Part shown: positions 46,301 to 55,389 of the stretch, in pieces
How positions within the stretch are numbered: the first letter of the stretch is position 1
Layout: every line of letters starts with the position of its first letter
DNA from: Arthrobacter endolithicus
GTDB taxonomy: Bacteria; Actinomycetota; Actinomycetes; Actinomycetales; Micrococcaceae
Length of the DNA stretch: 64,000 nucleotides
Direction: 5' to 3'
Assembly: GCF_026627425.1 (NCBI RefSeq)
Contig: NZ_JAPNLH010000011.1
Span: forward strand, 1-64,000
Program-made: the position numbers and the translations under genes
Notes under the pieces: generated by a model
Databases searched by the model: none
Told to the model about the DNA's origin: nothing
The model's input: only the letters and a program-made list of their open reading frames with translations

Positions 46301-47383
46301 ATGAAGGTCGTATTGGCGCACGAGTGGCTTACCAATCTGGCCGGTTCCGAAAAGGTATTGCTTAGGTTAGCCGAAATTTTTCCTGAAGCCGAGATTGTCA
46401 CGGCCGTTGCCTCACCCGAGTTTGTCGGAAAACATCTTCCCAAGCATAAAGTGACCTGTCTTCTCAGCCCTAAGTTGCCGGGAATACTGACTCATTGGTC
46501 GCGATACGCGCCCGTTATCTGGCTCGCTTGGCGAGTTAAGAAAATTGATGCTGACTTAATAATTGTTAGCAGCCACTTCGGTGCACATCAGATCTGCCAC
46601 CGAACGCCGGGTAAGACGATCGTGTATTATCACACTCCGCTAAGGATGCTGTGGAAATTTGATATAGAGAAGCAACGGATTGCGCGTTGGGCAGCTGTCC
46701 TACTAGAGAGGTGCCTCCCCATACTTAAACGTCTAGATCGTGCGCCGGCAGCAAAGGCTACGATGCGAATAGCTAATTCGACCGAAACTCAACGACGAGT
46801 CGAGGTTTTTTATGCTTGTGATTCCTTGGTCATCCATCCGCCTGTCGATGTTCGATCACAATTTCCCTCCACCGGTTGGCCCGGCGGTGATGAATACTAT
46901 CTGTGCTTGGGACGCCTCGTCGAGTATAAACGGGTGGATCAAGCAATTACAGCATGCAATAAGTTAGGCAAGCGACTGATAGTTGCTGGCAGCGGTCCAT
47001 TGGAAAAGCATCTTCGGAGACTTGCCGGGCCGACCATAGAATTTTTTGGGCAGGTTGACGACGACGAGAAGGCTGAACTCTTACGTGGAGCGAAAGCACT
47101 GCTGTTCCCTGGGCTCGAAGACTTTGGCATCGTTCCCGTAGAGGCGATGGCTCAGGGAACGCCGGTTATAGGTTTGGGAGTAGGCGGGCTTACGGACACC
47201 GTTACACCTGAAACCGGCATTCTCTACCAGGAGCCGAATTCCGAGTCATTGGAGTTAGCCATTCTCGAATTCGAGAGAAGCCGATTTGATCCCGAGGTGC
47301 TTATGCAGAGTGCGTCCCGTTTTAGTGCTGAGGAATTTAGTAGGAAACTGCGGAGCTCTGTTGTCGCGGTAATGGGCGGCTAG
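46301..47383 (+). CDS. Glycosyltransferase family 4 (WbaZ-like)
   Basis: This 360-residue GT-B fold glycosyltransferase for surface polysaccharide assembly begins KVVLAHEWLTNLAGSEKVL, the WbaZ-type mannosyltransferase start. The C-terminal nucleotide-sugar domain has YLCLGRLVEYKRVDQAI, and the family E(x7)E motif appears as FPGLEDFGIVPVEAMAQGTP. It should act at the cytoplasmic face on a lipid-linked acceptor. Codon use is visibly more AT-rich than in the core genes, fitting acquisition. It is the first intact gene of the locus. Confidence 0.88.
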   Translation: MKVVLAHEWLTNLAGSEKVLLRLAEIFPEAEIVTAVASPEFVGKHLPKHKVTCLLSPKLPGILTHWSRYAPVIWLAWRVKKIDADLIIVSSHFGAHQICHRTPGKTIVYYHTPLRMLWKFDIEKQRIARWAAVLLERCLPILKRLDRAPAAKATMRIANSTETQRRVEVFYACDSLVIHPPVDVRSQFPSTGWPGGDEYYLCLGRLVEYKRVDQAITACNKLGKRLIVAGSGPLEKHLRRLAGPTIEFFGQVDDDEKAELLRGAKALLFPGLEDFGIVPVEAMAQGTPVIGLGVGGLTDTVTPETGILYQEPNSESLELAILEFERSRFDPEVLMQSASRFSAEEFSRKLRSSVVAVMGG

Positions 47384-47556
47384 TTTGTTTCTACCGCGAA
47401 GCTGGGCAGTTTAGACGTAGTTGTGGCAAACGTGACGTTCGTTAGAAATTCCGTAATCTCACTCCTACTAGTGCGCATACGTTTATGGCGGTCTAGTGTG
47501 CGTAAGTTTATTGCGGTGTTGATAGTAGAATTAGGGAGACAGAGAGTGGTAAAGTT

Positions 47557-48756
47557 ATGCATATGAGATCTACTGCCTATTGCACGGTGGTTGCGCAAAA
47601 TTATCTACCTCAGGCGCTTGCCTTATATACGAGTATTCAAGTACACGCTCCAGATATTCCCCTATACATACTTGTGGTTGACGGGAACCGTCGGGACCTC
47701 CAGGAGGGGCGTCCTAATTTGCACATTCTAGGAGTGGATGATCTAGACATAGAATCTAGAGAAGTGCTGAATCTGGCAATGATTTATGATGTCGTGGAAT
47801 TCTCTACCTGCCTAAAACCCAAGCTTTTCTTAGAATTACTCAAAGATTTTTCCCGGGTGGTTTACCTGGACCCGGATACCTTTCTAATTGCTCCATTATT
47901 GGATCTAGATACTGCCGTAGACCAATTTGGGACGGTTTTGACACCGCATTTCCTTGAAGCGATTAGGCCTGGCTCTGAAATTGTTTCGGAAGTTCATAGT
48001 CTTACCGTTGGTGTCCATAACCTCGGGTTTGGCGCTTTTGGGGTGGCTTCTCGTCCCTTTCTCGAATGGTGGTGGTCTCATCTTCAACGTGAATGCCTAA
48101 TATACCCGCTAATGTCTATATTCGTAGATCAAAAATGGACTGATGTTGGGGCCGTTCTATTTGATGCACATTCTCTTAAGCACTACGGCTACAATGTTGG
48201 ACCCTGGAATCTTCATGAGCGCGGCTTTTCTGTCCATGACGGAGTCTATATAATGGATAATTCTGGCGAGCCTCTCCGACTAGTCCATTTCAGCGGGTTT
48301 AATCCACACGACCCAGACGCGATTAGTGAAAGACTCAGTATCTCGATGCGAGATGCTGGCGGAGTAACTGCAGCGTTCAGATCACTGTCAAGGGAATACG
48401 CAGAGAGAGTCCTGGATGCGCAACGCGCTGTTGCGCCAGTCCCGGCTTACGGCTTTGCGACTGACACGGGTGGCGGATACATATCGAAGAGATTGCGAAA
48501 GATCTATAGAAAGGATCTGCTGAGCTCGGGGTCGCAGGACGCATTGCCGAGTCCATTTGTCGTGGGCGAGAAGACGGCGTTTAGTAACTGGAAACGGAGA
48601 GCGGCGCCGCGAGGACTTCGTATTACAATGAGTGATTTGGCAATTGCGCTTAAATATGCTCTTCCAGATGAATTTGGAGCCCTCAAGAGATATTTGCCGC
48701 GTGTTTCTTCACGTCTCAGAAGGCAACTCCTAAGTGCCGCGGAAATTAGAAGATGA
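47557..48756 (+). CDS. Glycosyltransferase, GT8-like with DxD motif
   Basis: This 399-residue protein has a GT-A-like N-terminal domain: YCTVVAQNYLPQALALYTSI, then the metal/nucleotide-sugar motif VVYLDPDTFLIAPL (DPD) near residue 105 and LKPKLFLELLKDF before it. GFNPHDPDAISERLS and a basic C-terminal region follow. The donor sugar is unknown. It overlaps the next glycosyltransferase by 4 bases (ATGA), so they are co-translated. A 173-base AT-rich gap separates it from the preceding gene. Confidence 0.8.
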   Translation: MHMRSTAYCTVVAQNYLPQALALYTSIQVHAPDIPLYILVVDGNRRDLQEGRPNLHILGVDDLDIESREVLNLAMIYDVVEFSTCLKPKLFLELLKDFSRVVYLDPDTFLIAPLLDLDTAVDQFGTVLTPHFLEAIRPGSEIVSEVHSLTVGVHNLGFGAFGVASRPFLEWWWSHLQRECLIYPLMSIFVDQKWTDVGAVLFDAHSLKHYGYNVGPWNLHERGFSVHDGVYIMDNSGEPLRLVHFSGFNPHDPDAISERLSISMRDAGGVTAAFRSLSREYAERVLDAQRAVAPVPAYGFATDTGGGYISKRLRKIYRKDLLSSGSQDALPSPFVVGEKTAFSNWKRRAAPRGLRITMSDLAIALKYALPDEFGALKRYLPRVSSRLRRQLLSAAEIRR

Positions 48757-49859
48757 CGTACGATCTTATTTTTGACGCCCGTCATGTCCGAGCCAGCGGC
48801 ATAGGCATCTATAGCCGATGTCAAATTGACCTACTCCGCGAGAAGGTCAGGAGGCGCGGGTGGGTTGTTGGTCTTCTAGGGTATGAAGAACAACTCACCT
48901 GGGCTGCGGATGATTTCGATATTCTGCGCGTGCCTCCAGCGCCGATGTATGGATTGCGCGAACAACTAACTCTGGGGCGTGCAGTTGGGGCTCTGAAACC
49001 AAAAGCCTTTTGGACGCCACATTATCCGTTTCCTTTACTATCGAACGTTAAAACATTTGTTACTATCCATGATGTGCTTCACGCTTTGGACCGTCAGCAA
49101 GGGATGAGGGGATTTGGGAAGAAGGTCTATGCCAGATGGATGTTGCGGCAGTCACTAAATCGCAGCGCAAAGGTTTTCGTTCCTTCTCGTTCGACGGAAC
49201 GCGAAGTCGAGCGTTTGTTCGGGAATCAGCAGAACGTTGTGGTCGCTCCATGTGGTATTGATTCTTCTTGGTTTGAAGTAGATGGTCCTATTGATCTTGG
49301 CCCTGTGCGTCTTCCTGAAAACTTTCTACTCTACGTCGGTAATGTCAAAGAGCATAAGAACTTACGAGGACTTCTGGAGGCCTTTGAAGTTGTCCGGAAC
49401 GAATTTGACTTCGACTTGGTTCTCGCGGGAGGAGCGGCGGATGTCCGGCATGAGGACGCGCAAGTGTTTGAACGTATCCAGAACCTTGGTCCGAGAGTTC
49501 ATCTAATCGGCAACTTGTCGTTTCCAGACCTCAGAGGCGTCGTACGACGGGCTACGGCGCTTATAATTCCTTCCTTCTATGAAGGCGTTGGATTGCCGCC
49601 ATTGGAGGCGATGGCGAGTGGAACTCCAGTCCTCGCGTCCGACATCCCGTCGCTTCGCGAAACTTGCGAGGATGCGGCCTCGTATTTTGATCCTAGTAGC
49701 GTTGACAGCATGGTTCAAAGTATTGTTTCGCTTTTCGAGAGACCCGATTTTGCTGCCGATCTCTCTTTGAGAGGTCTTGTTAGGGTTAGGGAAAGGCAAT
49801 CGTCAATTGATCATCGATGTGCAATTGACGCTATAGGTCAGTCCTTAGGCTTGAGGTAG
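48753..49859 (+). CDS. Glycosyltransferase family 4
   Basis: This 368-residue GT-B enzyme starts YDLIFDARHVRASGIGIYSR, the start typical of bacterial mannosyl/rhamnosyl GT4 enzymes. The acceptor domain contains FVTIHDVLHALDR. The donor domain has NFLLYVGNVKEHKNLRGLLE and the E(x7)E-type motif in IPSFYEGVGLPPLEAMASGTP. It is translationally coupled to the preceding gene. Its role is the addition of one sugar of the repeat unit; specificity is not readable. Confidence 0.9.
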   Translation: MTYDLIFDARHVRASGIGIYSRCQIDLLREKVRRRGWVVGLLGYEEQLTWAADDFDILRVPPAPMYGLREQLTLGRAVGALKPKAFWTPHYPFPLLSNVKTFVTIHDVLHALDRQQGMRGFGKKVYARWMLRQSLNRSAKVFVPSRSTEREVERLFGNQQNVVVAPCGIDSSWFEVDGPIDLGPVRLPENFLLYVGNVKEHKNLRGLLEAFEVVRNEFDFDLVLAGGAADVRHEDAQVFERIQNLGPRVHLIGNLSFPDLRGVVRRATALIIPSFYEGVGLPPLEAMASGTPVLASDIPSLRETCEDAASYFDPSSVDSMVQSIVSLFERPDFAADLSLRGLVRVRERQSSIDHRCAIDAIGQSLGLR

Positions 49860-50129
49860 AGGGGCAGGTTCAAGGAATTTTCATTTTTTTCGCGGCTAAT
49901 TTTAGTTTCTAGAGGAGTGTCGCGATTTAGTACGACAATTGTCTTCTGGAGCCTGTTCCCGCTTCTTTAGACATGTGTTAACTTTTTGCTAATTCATTTC
50001 CTGCTGGCGTGACCTTTTTATGTGATCGCTGGTGGCCAAATATTGGAAGCCGACGAGCGGTCGCATCCACCATTGATTTGTTCGCCGGCCCTATAGTTGC
50101 GGCTTGCTTATTAGACGTTAGGAACCAAA

Positions 50130-51050
50130 TTGTTGAGTCCCGCGGTTGTGGCCATTGTCCCCATTCACAATCCCAACGCCGATATTCTCCTGCGGCTGCG
50201 TCTTCTACGCAGCCAGGTCGGTAGCGTCGTGATTGTCGATGACGGTTCTATACCTGCGTTCGAATCAAGGGGATTGGAGGAGGAGGAAGGCTTTGTAATT
50301 TTGCACCAAAACAACCGCGGGATTGCGAGTGCAATCAATGCCGGCATCCTGACGGCCTTCGAGCGGTGGCCGCACACGGATTTCGTCCTAACCGTGGATC
50401 AGGACTCCCAACTCGTCAGTTGCTACCTCGAGAATGCGCTCGCTACATTTGAGCGGGCCCGAGCCGATGGAATCGAAGTGGGTGCTGTCTGTGCCGAGCA
50501 ATTTAATGATTGGAAGGTCACGCCTCTGAACTTAGTGCGCGGACATCGACAGACGTTACAGGTGGCTCAATCGGGCATGTTGTTTCCTCGAGCGACTCTA
50601 GACCGATTCGGCTTGTTCGATACGGAGCTTTTCATCGATTGCGTGGACACCGTATACGCACTGAAGATGTTGCAAGCCGGGTCTATGGTCATAATGGGCA
50701 AGGGATGTATTATGGCGCACGAAGTAGGAGTTACTCTCCCACTACGTTTCCTCGCGCGAGACATCGTGTTCCGTGGAAGGGTACGTCGGTTCTCCTATCA
50801 TTCGGCACTGCGTAGATACTACATATCCCGCAATCGCGCGGTTGTCCTTCGTAGGTACTTTTGGGTTTCCCCGATCTGGGAACTGAAAGACACGGTAGCC
50901 GAAGCGCGTACGGCCATGCTATCGATCATATTCGGACCTCGAAAACAGGATCAAATTATCGCAATTGTGGTTGGGGTGATGGATGCGATTCGAGGGCGTA
51001 TGGGTAAGGCCTCTCAGTCCCGAGAGCGGAGTCTAGGTGCAGCAAAATGA
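50130..51050 (+). CDS. Glycosyltransferase family 2 (rhamnosyltransferase-like)
   Basis: This 306-residue GT-A fold transferase has VVAIVPIHNPNADILLRL, VVIVDDGS, NRGIASAINAGI and the DQDSQ metal-binding motif (VLTVDQDSQLV), as in rhamnosyltransferases of O-antigen loci. The C-terminal region (RRYYISRNRAVVLRRYF) is also typical of that group. The start is uncertain: tandem TTG codons at 50130/50133 follow AGGAA at a good distance, while GTG 50148 begins directly at the conserved strand. About 270 AT-rich bases without a gene precede it. Confidence 0.87.
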   Translation: MLSPAVVAIVPIHNPNADILLRLRLLRSQVGSVVIVDDGSIPAFESRGLEEEEGFVILHQNNRGIASAINAGILTAFERWPHTDFVLTVDQDSQLVSCYLENALATFERARADGIEVGAVCAEQFNDWKVTPLNLVRGHRQTLQVAQSGMLFPRATLDRFGLFDTELFIDCVDTVYALKMLQAGSMVIMGKGCIMAHEVGVTLPLRFLARDIVFRGRVRRFSYHSALRRYYISRNRAVVLRRYFWVSPIWELKDTVAEARTAMLSIIFGPRKQDQIIAIVVGVMDAIRGRMGKASQSRERSLGAAK

Positions 51051-51063
51051 AGTGTAATTTCAC

Positions 51064-52371
51064 TTGTCGGATACGTCTGTGCATCGGCCGTTGAGGAATA
51101 ACCGGAGTGGCGTGACTAGACACTTGGGATCGATGCTGGGGTACGGTCTTTCAATCCTTGTATCTGCTGCCGTGACGTTATTGACTATTCCGATCGTGAT
51201 CGCACACTCAGGAGCAGCAGACTGGGGAAGCCTCGCGGTCAGCCAGGCAATCGGGTCAGGGGCAGGTGTCCTGATCGGTTTCGGCTGGGGCACAACTGGA
51301 CCGACCGAAGTGGCGCGGGCTGATCCAGACGTGCGTCGGCGTTTCTATGTGCATTCTCTCCGTGCACGGCTCGTGCTTGTCCTCCCCGTTGCATTAGCGG
51401 CGGTCATTGTCACTGTCTTGGCAGCGGGTCACATACCCTTAGAAGCAGGCATCAATGCCGCTGGATATAGTCTGACAGGGCTGCTCGCCGGGTGGTATTT
51501 CACCGGTACTGCAAAACCCTATTCGTTCCTTTTATTTGATACGGCACCACGAGTAGTCGGTGCAGCACTTGGTGCTGCCGCACTGTTTTTCGGGGCACCG
51601 CTTATCGTTTTTCCTGCGTTACAACTGATTGGAGTAATCTTTGGGATCCTCGCGTCCACTCTCAAGATTTGCGGCAGTCAGTCGCGCGTACTTAGCGAAT
51701 TCCGTTTGCGATCGACACTAGAAGTACTCTCGAGCCAATCACACGGTGTGTTGCTTGCCGTCGTATCGGCATCCTACACGGCTGTGCCCACCTCCATCGT
51801 TGCGTTCGCAGCACCGGCCGCCTTGCCTGCCTACGCCCTTGTCGATAAGCTTCTCCGGTTTGGCACGACCGCTTACGCACCTATCGTGCAGTTCTTACAG
51901 GGGTGGGTGCCCGCCGGGAAGCCATTTGAGGTCCGCCATAAAATTCGCCTGGCATTCCTGGGCGGATCCATTCTGGCAGGCTGCGGCGGCGGCGCGTTTA
52001 TCGTGCTAGCGCCCGAGTTGTCCAAGACGCTCAGCCACGGACAAGTGGCCCCGCAAGCACTCCTGATTGTAGGATTCGCCTTGGCTCTAACATTCATGGT
52101 GGCCTCGCAGATAACTGGTTTGGTTTGCCTGATCGCCCTCAATCGGACAAAGCAGCTCGCCATGTACACGTCAGTCGGCGTCGTTGTCGGATTGCCATTC
52201 GTATATGTGGGAGCCGTCGTCTTAGGTGCAGCGGGGGCAGCTTGGGCTCTCGCATTTGCAGAGTTAGTTGCCCTCGTTCCTCAGATTATCCTTTTACGAA
52301 TCAGCCTCAGACGAGTGAACAGTGGGAGAGAAGAGACGGCGACGGCTAACTTCACTCCCAACAAGGGGTAG
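51064..52371 (+). CDS. Polysaccharide flippase-like membrane protein (Wzx/MATE-like)
   Basis: This 435-residue protein has about twelve hydrophobic segments and the MurJ/Wzx-type layout: an N-terminal LGYGLSILVSAAVTLLTIPI, paired helices, and a later conserved-looking block LPAYALVDKLLRFGTTAYAP. It would flip the undecaprenyl-linked repeat unit to the outer face. The start is taken as TTG 51064; an alternative is TTG at 51124, next to the first helix (LGSMLGYG). It lies 13 bases after the GT2 gene, so it is probably in the same operon. The IS cluster follows. Confidence 0.82.
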   Translation: MSDTSVHRPLRNNRSGVTRHLGSMLGYGLSILVSAAVTLLTIPIVIAHSGAADWGSLAVSQAIGSGAGVLIGFGWGTTGPTEVARADPDVRRRFYVHSLRARLVLVLPVALAAVIVTVLAAGHIPLEAGINAAGYSLTGLLAGWYFTGTAKPYSFLLFDTAPRVVGAALGAAALFFGAPLIVFPALQLIGVIFGILASTLKICGSQSRVLSEFRLRSTLEVLSSQSHGVLLAVVSASYTAVPTSIVAFAAPAALPAYALVDKLLRFGTTAYAPIVQFLQGWVPAGKPFEVRHKIRLAFLGGSILAGCGGGAFIVLAPELSKTLSHGQVAPQALLIVGFALALTFMVASQITGLVCLIALNRTKQLAMYTSVGVVVGLPFVYVGAVVLGAAGAAWALAFAELVALVPQIILLRISLRRVNSGREETATANFTPNKG

Positions 52372-52430
52372 CTATGGGGGTTTGATCCAGAATGCTGTTG
52401 CAGAGTTCTCGGACAGTGGGCCCGGCGGTG

Positions 52431-52520
52431 TCAAGCCGTCTTAGCAACATTGTCATTGAGTCGTTTGGTGAAAACTTCTCTTGGCGTAAGGAATCCTAGG
52501 ACGGTGCTGAACAAGGGGCA
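52431..52520 (-). pseudogene. IS30-family transposase C-terminal remnant
   Basis: On the minus strand, about 25 codons before a TGA at 52431 read STVLGFLTPREVFTKRLNDN, resembling the C-terminus of IS30-type transposases (a PR-x-x-LGF-x-TP-x-E-x-F ending). Upstream similarity is lost within a few codons. The element's left part is missing. Confidence 0.6.
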
Positions 52521-52697
52521 ATTCCGAGTGGCTGGTTTAGCTTTCGTGCCCTTTTCGATGCCTTGGGCGTCCCACTGCGGGCCTTGATTCTGGGCGTGGG
52601 AATTCTGGGTCGTGAATTTTGGGGGCCTGGCCGGGCCGTCCCGGTTCCCGGCGGCGGAGATTTGGGGGGGACCGTGGTCGGGCCCCTTTTTTGGGTC

Positions 52698-53134
52698 TTA
52701 GGCGATGGCCCAGGCCCTGCCGTGGCCGGTGAGACCGAGTTTCAGCAGTCGCAGGAGGTTCAGGGCTGCCGTGCGGACCTGCAGCCAGGCGTTGTTTTTT
52801 CCACGCCCCGGTATCTCAGGCGCCGGTTGCCCCCGGCGACCAGCCAGCCGATGGACCTTTCCATCAAGGGCCGGTAGGCCCGGTAGTCATGCCGGAACCC
52901 TGGTTCCTGGGCGGCGGCCCGATGGGCGCGCTGGCGGGCGTGATGCTTCGTGATGAGAACTTTCCGCCCGCCCTTGGCCTTGGTGCACTGCTCCCGTAAC
53001 GGGCACCCCGTGCAGGCGGCGCCGAAGTTCACATTGCCCCGGGCGCTGATCGTGCGGACCTCACCGGCCGGGCAGCTGAGCGTGTTCTTGTCCTCGTCCT
53101 GGGTGAAGTCCTCCAAGGCGTAGCCGCCGAGCTG
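52698..53134 (-). pseudogene. IS1182-family transposase C-terminal remnant, frameshifted
   Basis: The minus strand encodes QLGGYALEDFTQDEDKNTLS, then CPAG...CTGCPLREQCTKAKGG with the Cys cluster of the family, then FRHDYRAYRPLMERSIGWLV and RGVEK. After a run of six A residues at about 52797 the frame breaks; one extra A would restore NNAWLQVRTAALNLLRLLKL and end at the TAA at 52698. The N-terminal half is absent upstream of about 53134, where a TAA closes the frame. Confidence 0.85.
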
Positions 53135-53196
53135 TTATCCGTCGTGTTGTTTGACGATGGGGCCGTCGCTTTTGGTGACGATGGTTTGGGCATGGG

Positions 53197-53228
53197 AACG
53201 CCCCGCCGGTGCTGTCTGGCGGGGCGTT
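53197..53228. terminator. Perfect 11-bp hairpin in the IS cluster
   Basis: AACGCCCCGCC pairs exactly with GGCGGGGCGTT around a ten-base loop. It is terminator-like in shape but followed by only short T runs. It lies between the IS1182 remnant and the broken hypothetical gene. Confidence 0.5.
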
Positions 53229-53281
53229 GATCGTCATGGTGAAGTGGTGGTCGTCATCGGTGATGGGGGCGCTGGTCGGGT

Positions 53282-53504
53282 TTATTCACTGTTTTCGGTG
53301 ATCGCGGATTGGGCGGCGCTGACGTCCGCGATGGATTTGTTGCCGGCGTAGGTTGCGATCAGGGGAGCGACGGCGAGGTTGTTCACTGCTCTGGCGTAGC
53401 CGCGGCATGCTTGATGGATCGCGGTGAACCTTTGAATAGTTGCCGTAGGGGTAGTGGGTGACTTTGCCCGTGATGAAGTCGGGCAGCTCGTCAAGCTCGG
53501 TCAT
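53282..53504 (-). pseudogene. Frameshifted small hypothetical gene
   Basis: The minus-strand ATG at 53504 begins MTELDELPDFITGKVTHYPY. After NYS, the neighbouring frame continues as QRFTAIHQACRGYARAVNNL and ends SIADVSAAQSAITENSE. A one-base shift at about 53432 splits the two halves. I do not recognise the family. A GC-rich hairpin (AAGCGCCCC/GGGGCGCTT) lies upstream at 53537-53573. Confidence 0.5.
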
Positions 53505-53916
53505 GCACCAATTTTGGATAGTTTCCACCACGCAAAAAGCGCCCCCGCCATCCGTGAGGACAGCGGGGCGCTTCGGCAATTGGGAAGGTCCCTGCGACTA
53601 CTTGGGGGATGTGCGCAGGCACCTTCAGACCCGGATCCGCGAGTAGTCGTTCTTTGAGACGGAACGGCCGGTAGCGGCCGGGATCTCGGTGACTTTCTGG
53701 CTCGCGGCATGGCTGGGACCTGGCTGTCGCGCCGGGTGGGCGGAGACTCCTACGGCGTCTCGGGCAGTCTTTCTCATGGGACGGGACAGCTGCAGGCGTG
53801 GCGTCAGCCGGGGCCTGGCAGTTGCTGCAGGATGGGCAGCACGGTGGCCAGCGGGTTCGGCCCTGGGGGCATGCGCAGGAAGATCGTCCCGGCGCGGCGG
53901 CTGATGCGGGCCGGGA

Positions 53917-55389
53917 GGGGGTGTCTACTTAACTGTGTATTAAGGTTTCTGTTTGAGATGAGGAATTGCTATGACGATTACCGAAGGACACGCCCAGCAG
54001 GGGGCTTCGTTTGGGTGGGCTTGGGTCGGAGCCTGAGTCTGCTCGGTCGGTGGTCAACGAGATGGTTGACGCTGGTTTGTTTGATGATTTGATGTCCCGG
54101 ATTGACCATGGAACGCTGCAGCTCACGGGTGAGGGCGGGTTCTTGCCGGAGATGATCAAGGCCGTGCTTGAGCGTGGTTTGCAGGCCGAAATGGCCGGTC
54201 ATTTGGGCTATGAGAAGGGCGAACGCTCGCCCGCGTCGCGGGGCAATGCCCGCAGTGGGTCTACGCCTAAGACGGTGGCTTCGGAGATCGGTGACATCGC
54301 GTTGGTGACGCCGCGGGACCGGGACGGATCCTTCCAGCCGGCGCTGGTGCCCAAGGGCGCCCGGCGGATCGGCGGGCTGGATGAGATGATCATTTCCCTC
54401 TACGCCGGCGGGATGACGATCCGGGACATCCAGCACCATTTGGCTAGGACGCTGGGCACGGACCTTTCTCACGAGACGATCGCCAACATCACCGACGCCG
54501 TCCTGGACGAGGTCCAGGAGTGGCAGAACCGGCCGTTGGAGGAGATCTACCCGATCATCTACCTTGATGCCCTGGTGGTGAAGGTCCTTGACGGCCACCA
54601 CGTGATGAATCGTTCCGCCTACATCGCCGTCGGCGTTGACCTGGACGGTATCAAGCACGTCCTGGGGATCTGGGTCCAGGCGGCCGAGGGCGCGAAGTTC
54701 TGGGCTGGTGTCTGCGCAGAGCTCGCCAACCGGGGCGTGAAGGACGTGCTGATCGTATGCTGCGACGGGCTCACCGGCTTCCCCGAGGCCATCGAGGCGA
54801 CGTGGCCTCGAACCACGGTGCAAACCTGTGTGGTGCACCTGATCCGGGCCGCCATGCGGTTCATCTCCTACACCGACCGCAAGAAGGTCGCAGCGGCGAT
54901 GCGCCCCATCTACACCGCCCCCACGGCTGACGCTGCCCAAATGGAGTTGGCGGCCTTCGCCGACTCGGTCCTGGGCCACAAGTACCCGGCAGCGGTGAAT
55001 GTGTGGGAACGGGCCCGGAAACGCTTCATCCCATTCCTGGCCTTCCCCGAAGCAGTACGACGCATCATTTACACGACCAACGCGATCGAGTCGCTGAATT
55101 ACCAGCTGCGTAAAATCATCAAAAACCGCGGGCATTTCCCCAACGACACCGCGGTCGTGAAACTGCTCTGGCTGGCCATCCGCGACATCGAAGACAAACG
55201 TGCCCGGCAACGTGGCAAGAAACGAAAAACAGACACCGAAACCACCGGGCAGCACCTCGTTGAGGGGGCCTCCACCCTCGGATGGAAAGCCGCCCTGGGC
55301 GCACTGGCCCTAGCCTACCCAGACCGGCTCGCCAGCCACCTAAACTAAACAAAAAAACGAACTACTTACACAGAAACATTGACAAGCCC
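53917..55389 (+). mobile_element. IS256-family insertion sequence (1473 bp) with 8-bp target duplication
   Basis: The element is flanked by exact direct repeats GGCCGGGA at 53909-53916 and 55390-55397. Its ends are imperfect inverted repeats of about 28 bases: both read inward from GGG to TGTC and share CTGTGTA at the same distance. It contains one transposase gene in the opposite direction to the host IS1380 gene. Size, end type and 8-bp duplication agree with IS256. Confidence 0.93.
54011..55348 (+). CDS. IS256-family transposase
   Basis: This 445-residue mutator-type DDE transposase shows the three acidic residues in IYLDALVVKV, VLIVCCDGLTGFPEAIEATW and TTNAIESLNYQLRK, with the family TCVVHLIRAAMRF between the second and third. 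The annotated start is TTG 54011. A better ribosome binding site and ATG at 53971 (MTITEGHAQQGASF) lie upstream but one base out of phase, suggesting either a small N-terminal frameshift or use of the TTG. The catalytic domain is complete, so it may still be active. Confidence 0.88.
   Translation: MGGLGSEPESARSVVNEMVDAGLFDDLMSRIDHGTLQLTGEGGFLPEMIKAVLERGLQAEMAGHLGYEKGERSPASRGNARSGSTPKTVASEIGDIALVTPRDRDGSFQPALVPKGARRIGGLDEMIISLYAGGMTIRDIQHHLARTLGTDLSHETIANITDAVLDEVQEWQNRPLEEIYPIIYLDALVVKVLDGHHVMNRSAYIAVGVDLDGIKHVLGIWVQAAEGAKFWAGVCAELANRGVKDVLIVCCDGLTGFPEAIEATWPRTTVQTCVVHLIRAAMRFISYTDRKKVAAAMRPIYTAPTADAAQMELAAFADSVLGHKYPAAVNVWERARKRFIPFLAFPEAVRRIIYTTNAIESLNYQLRKIIKNRGHFPNDTAVVKLLWLAIRDIEDKRARQRGKKRKTDTETTGQHLVEGASTLGWKAALGALALAYPDRLASHLN

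Noticed and set aside
53689-54092. Plus-strand frames running into the IS256 element
   Set aside because: They read antisense to the IS1380 transposase end and cross the IS boundary; they are chance frames.
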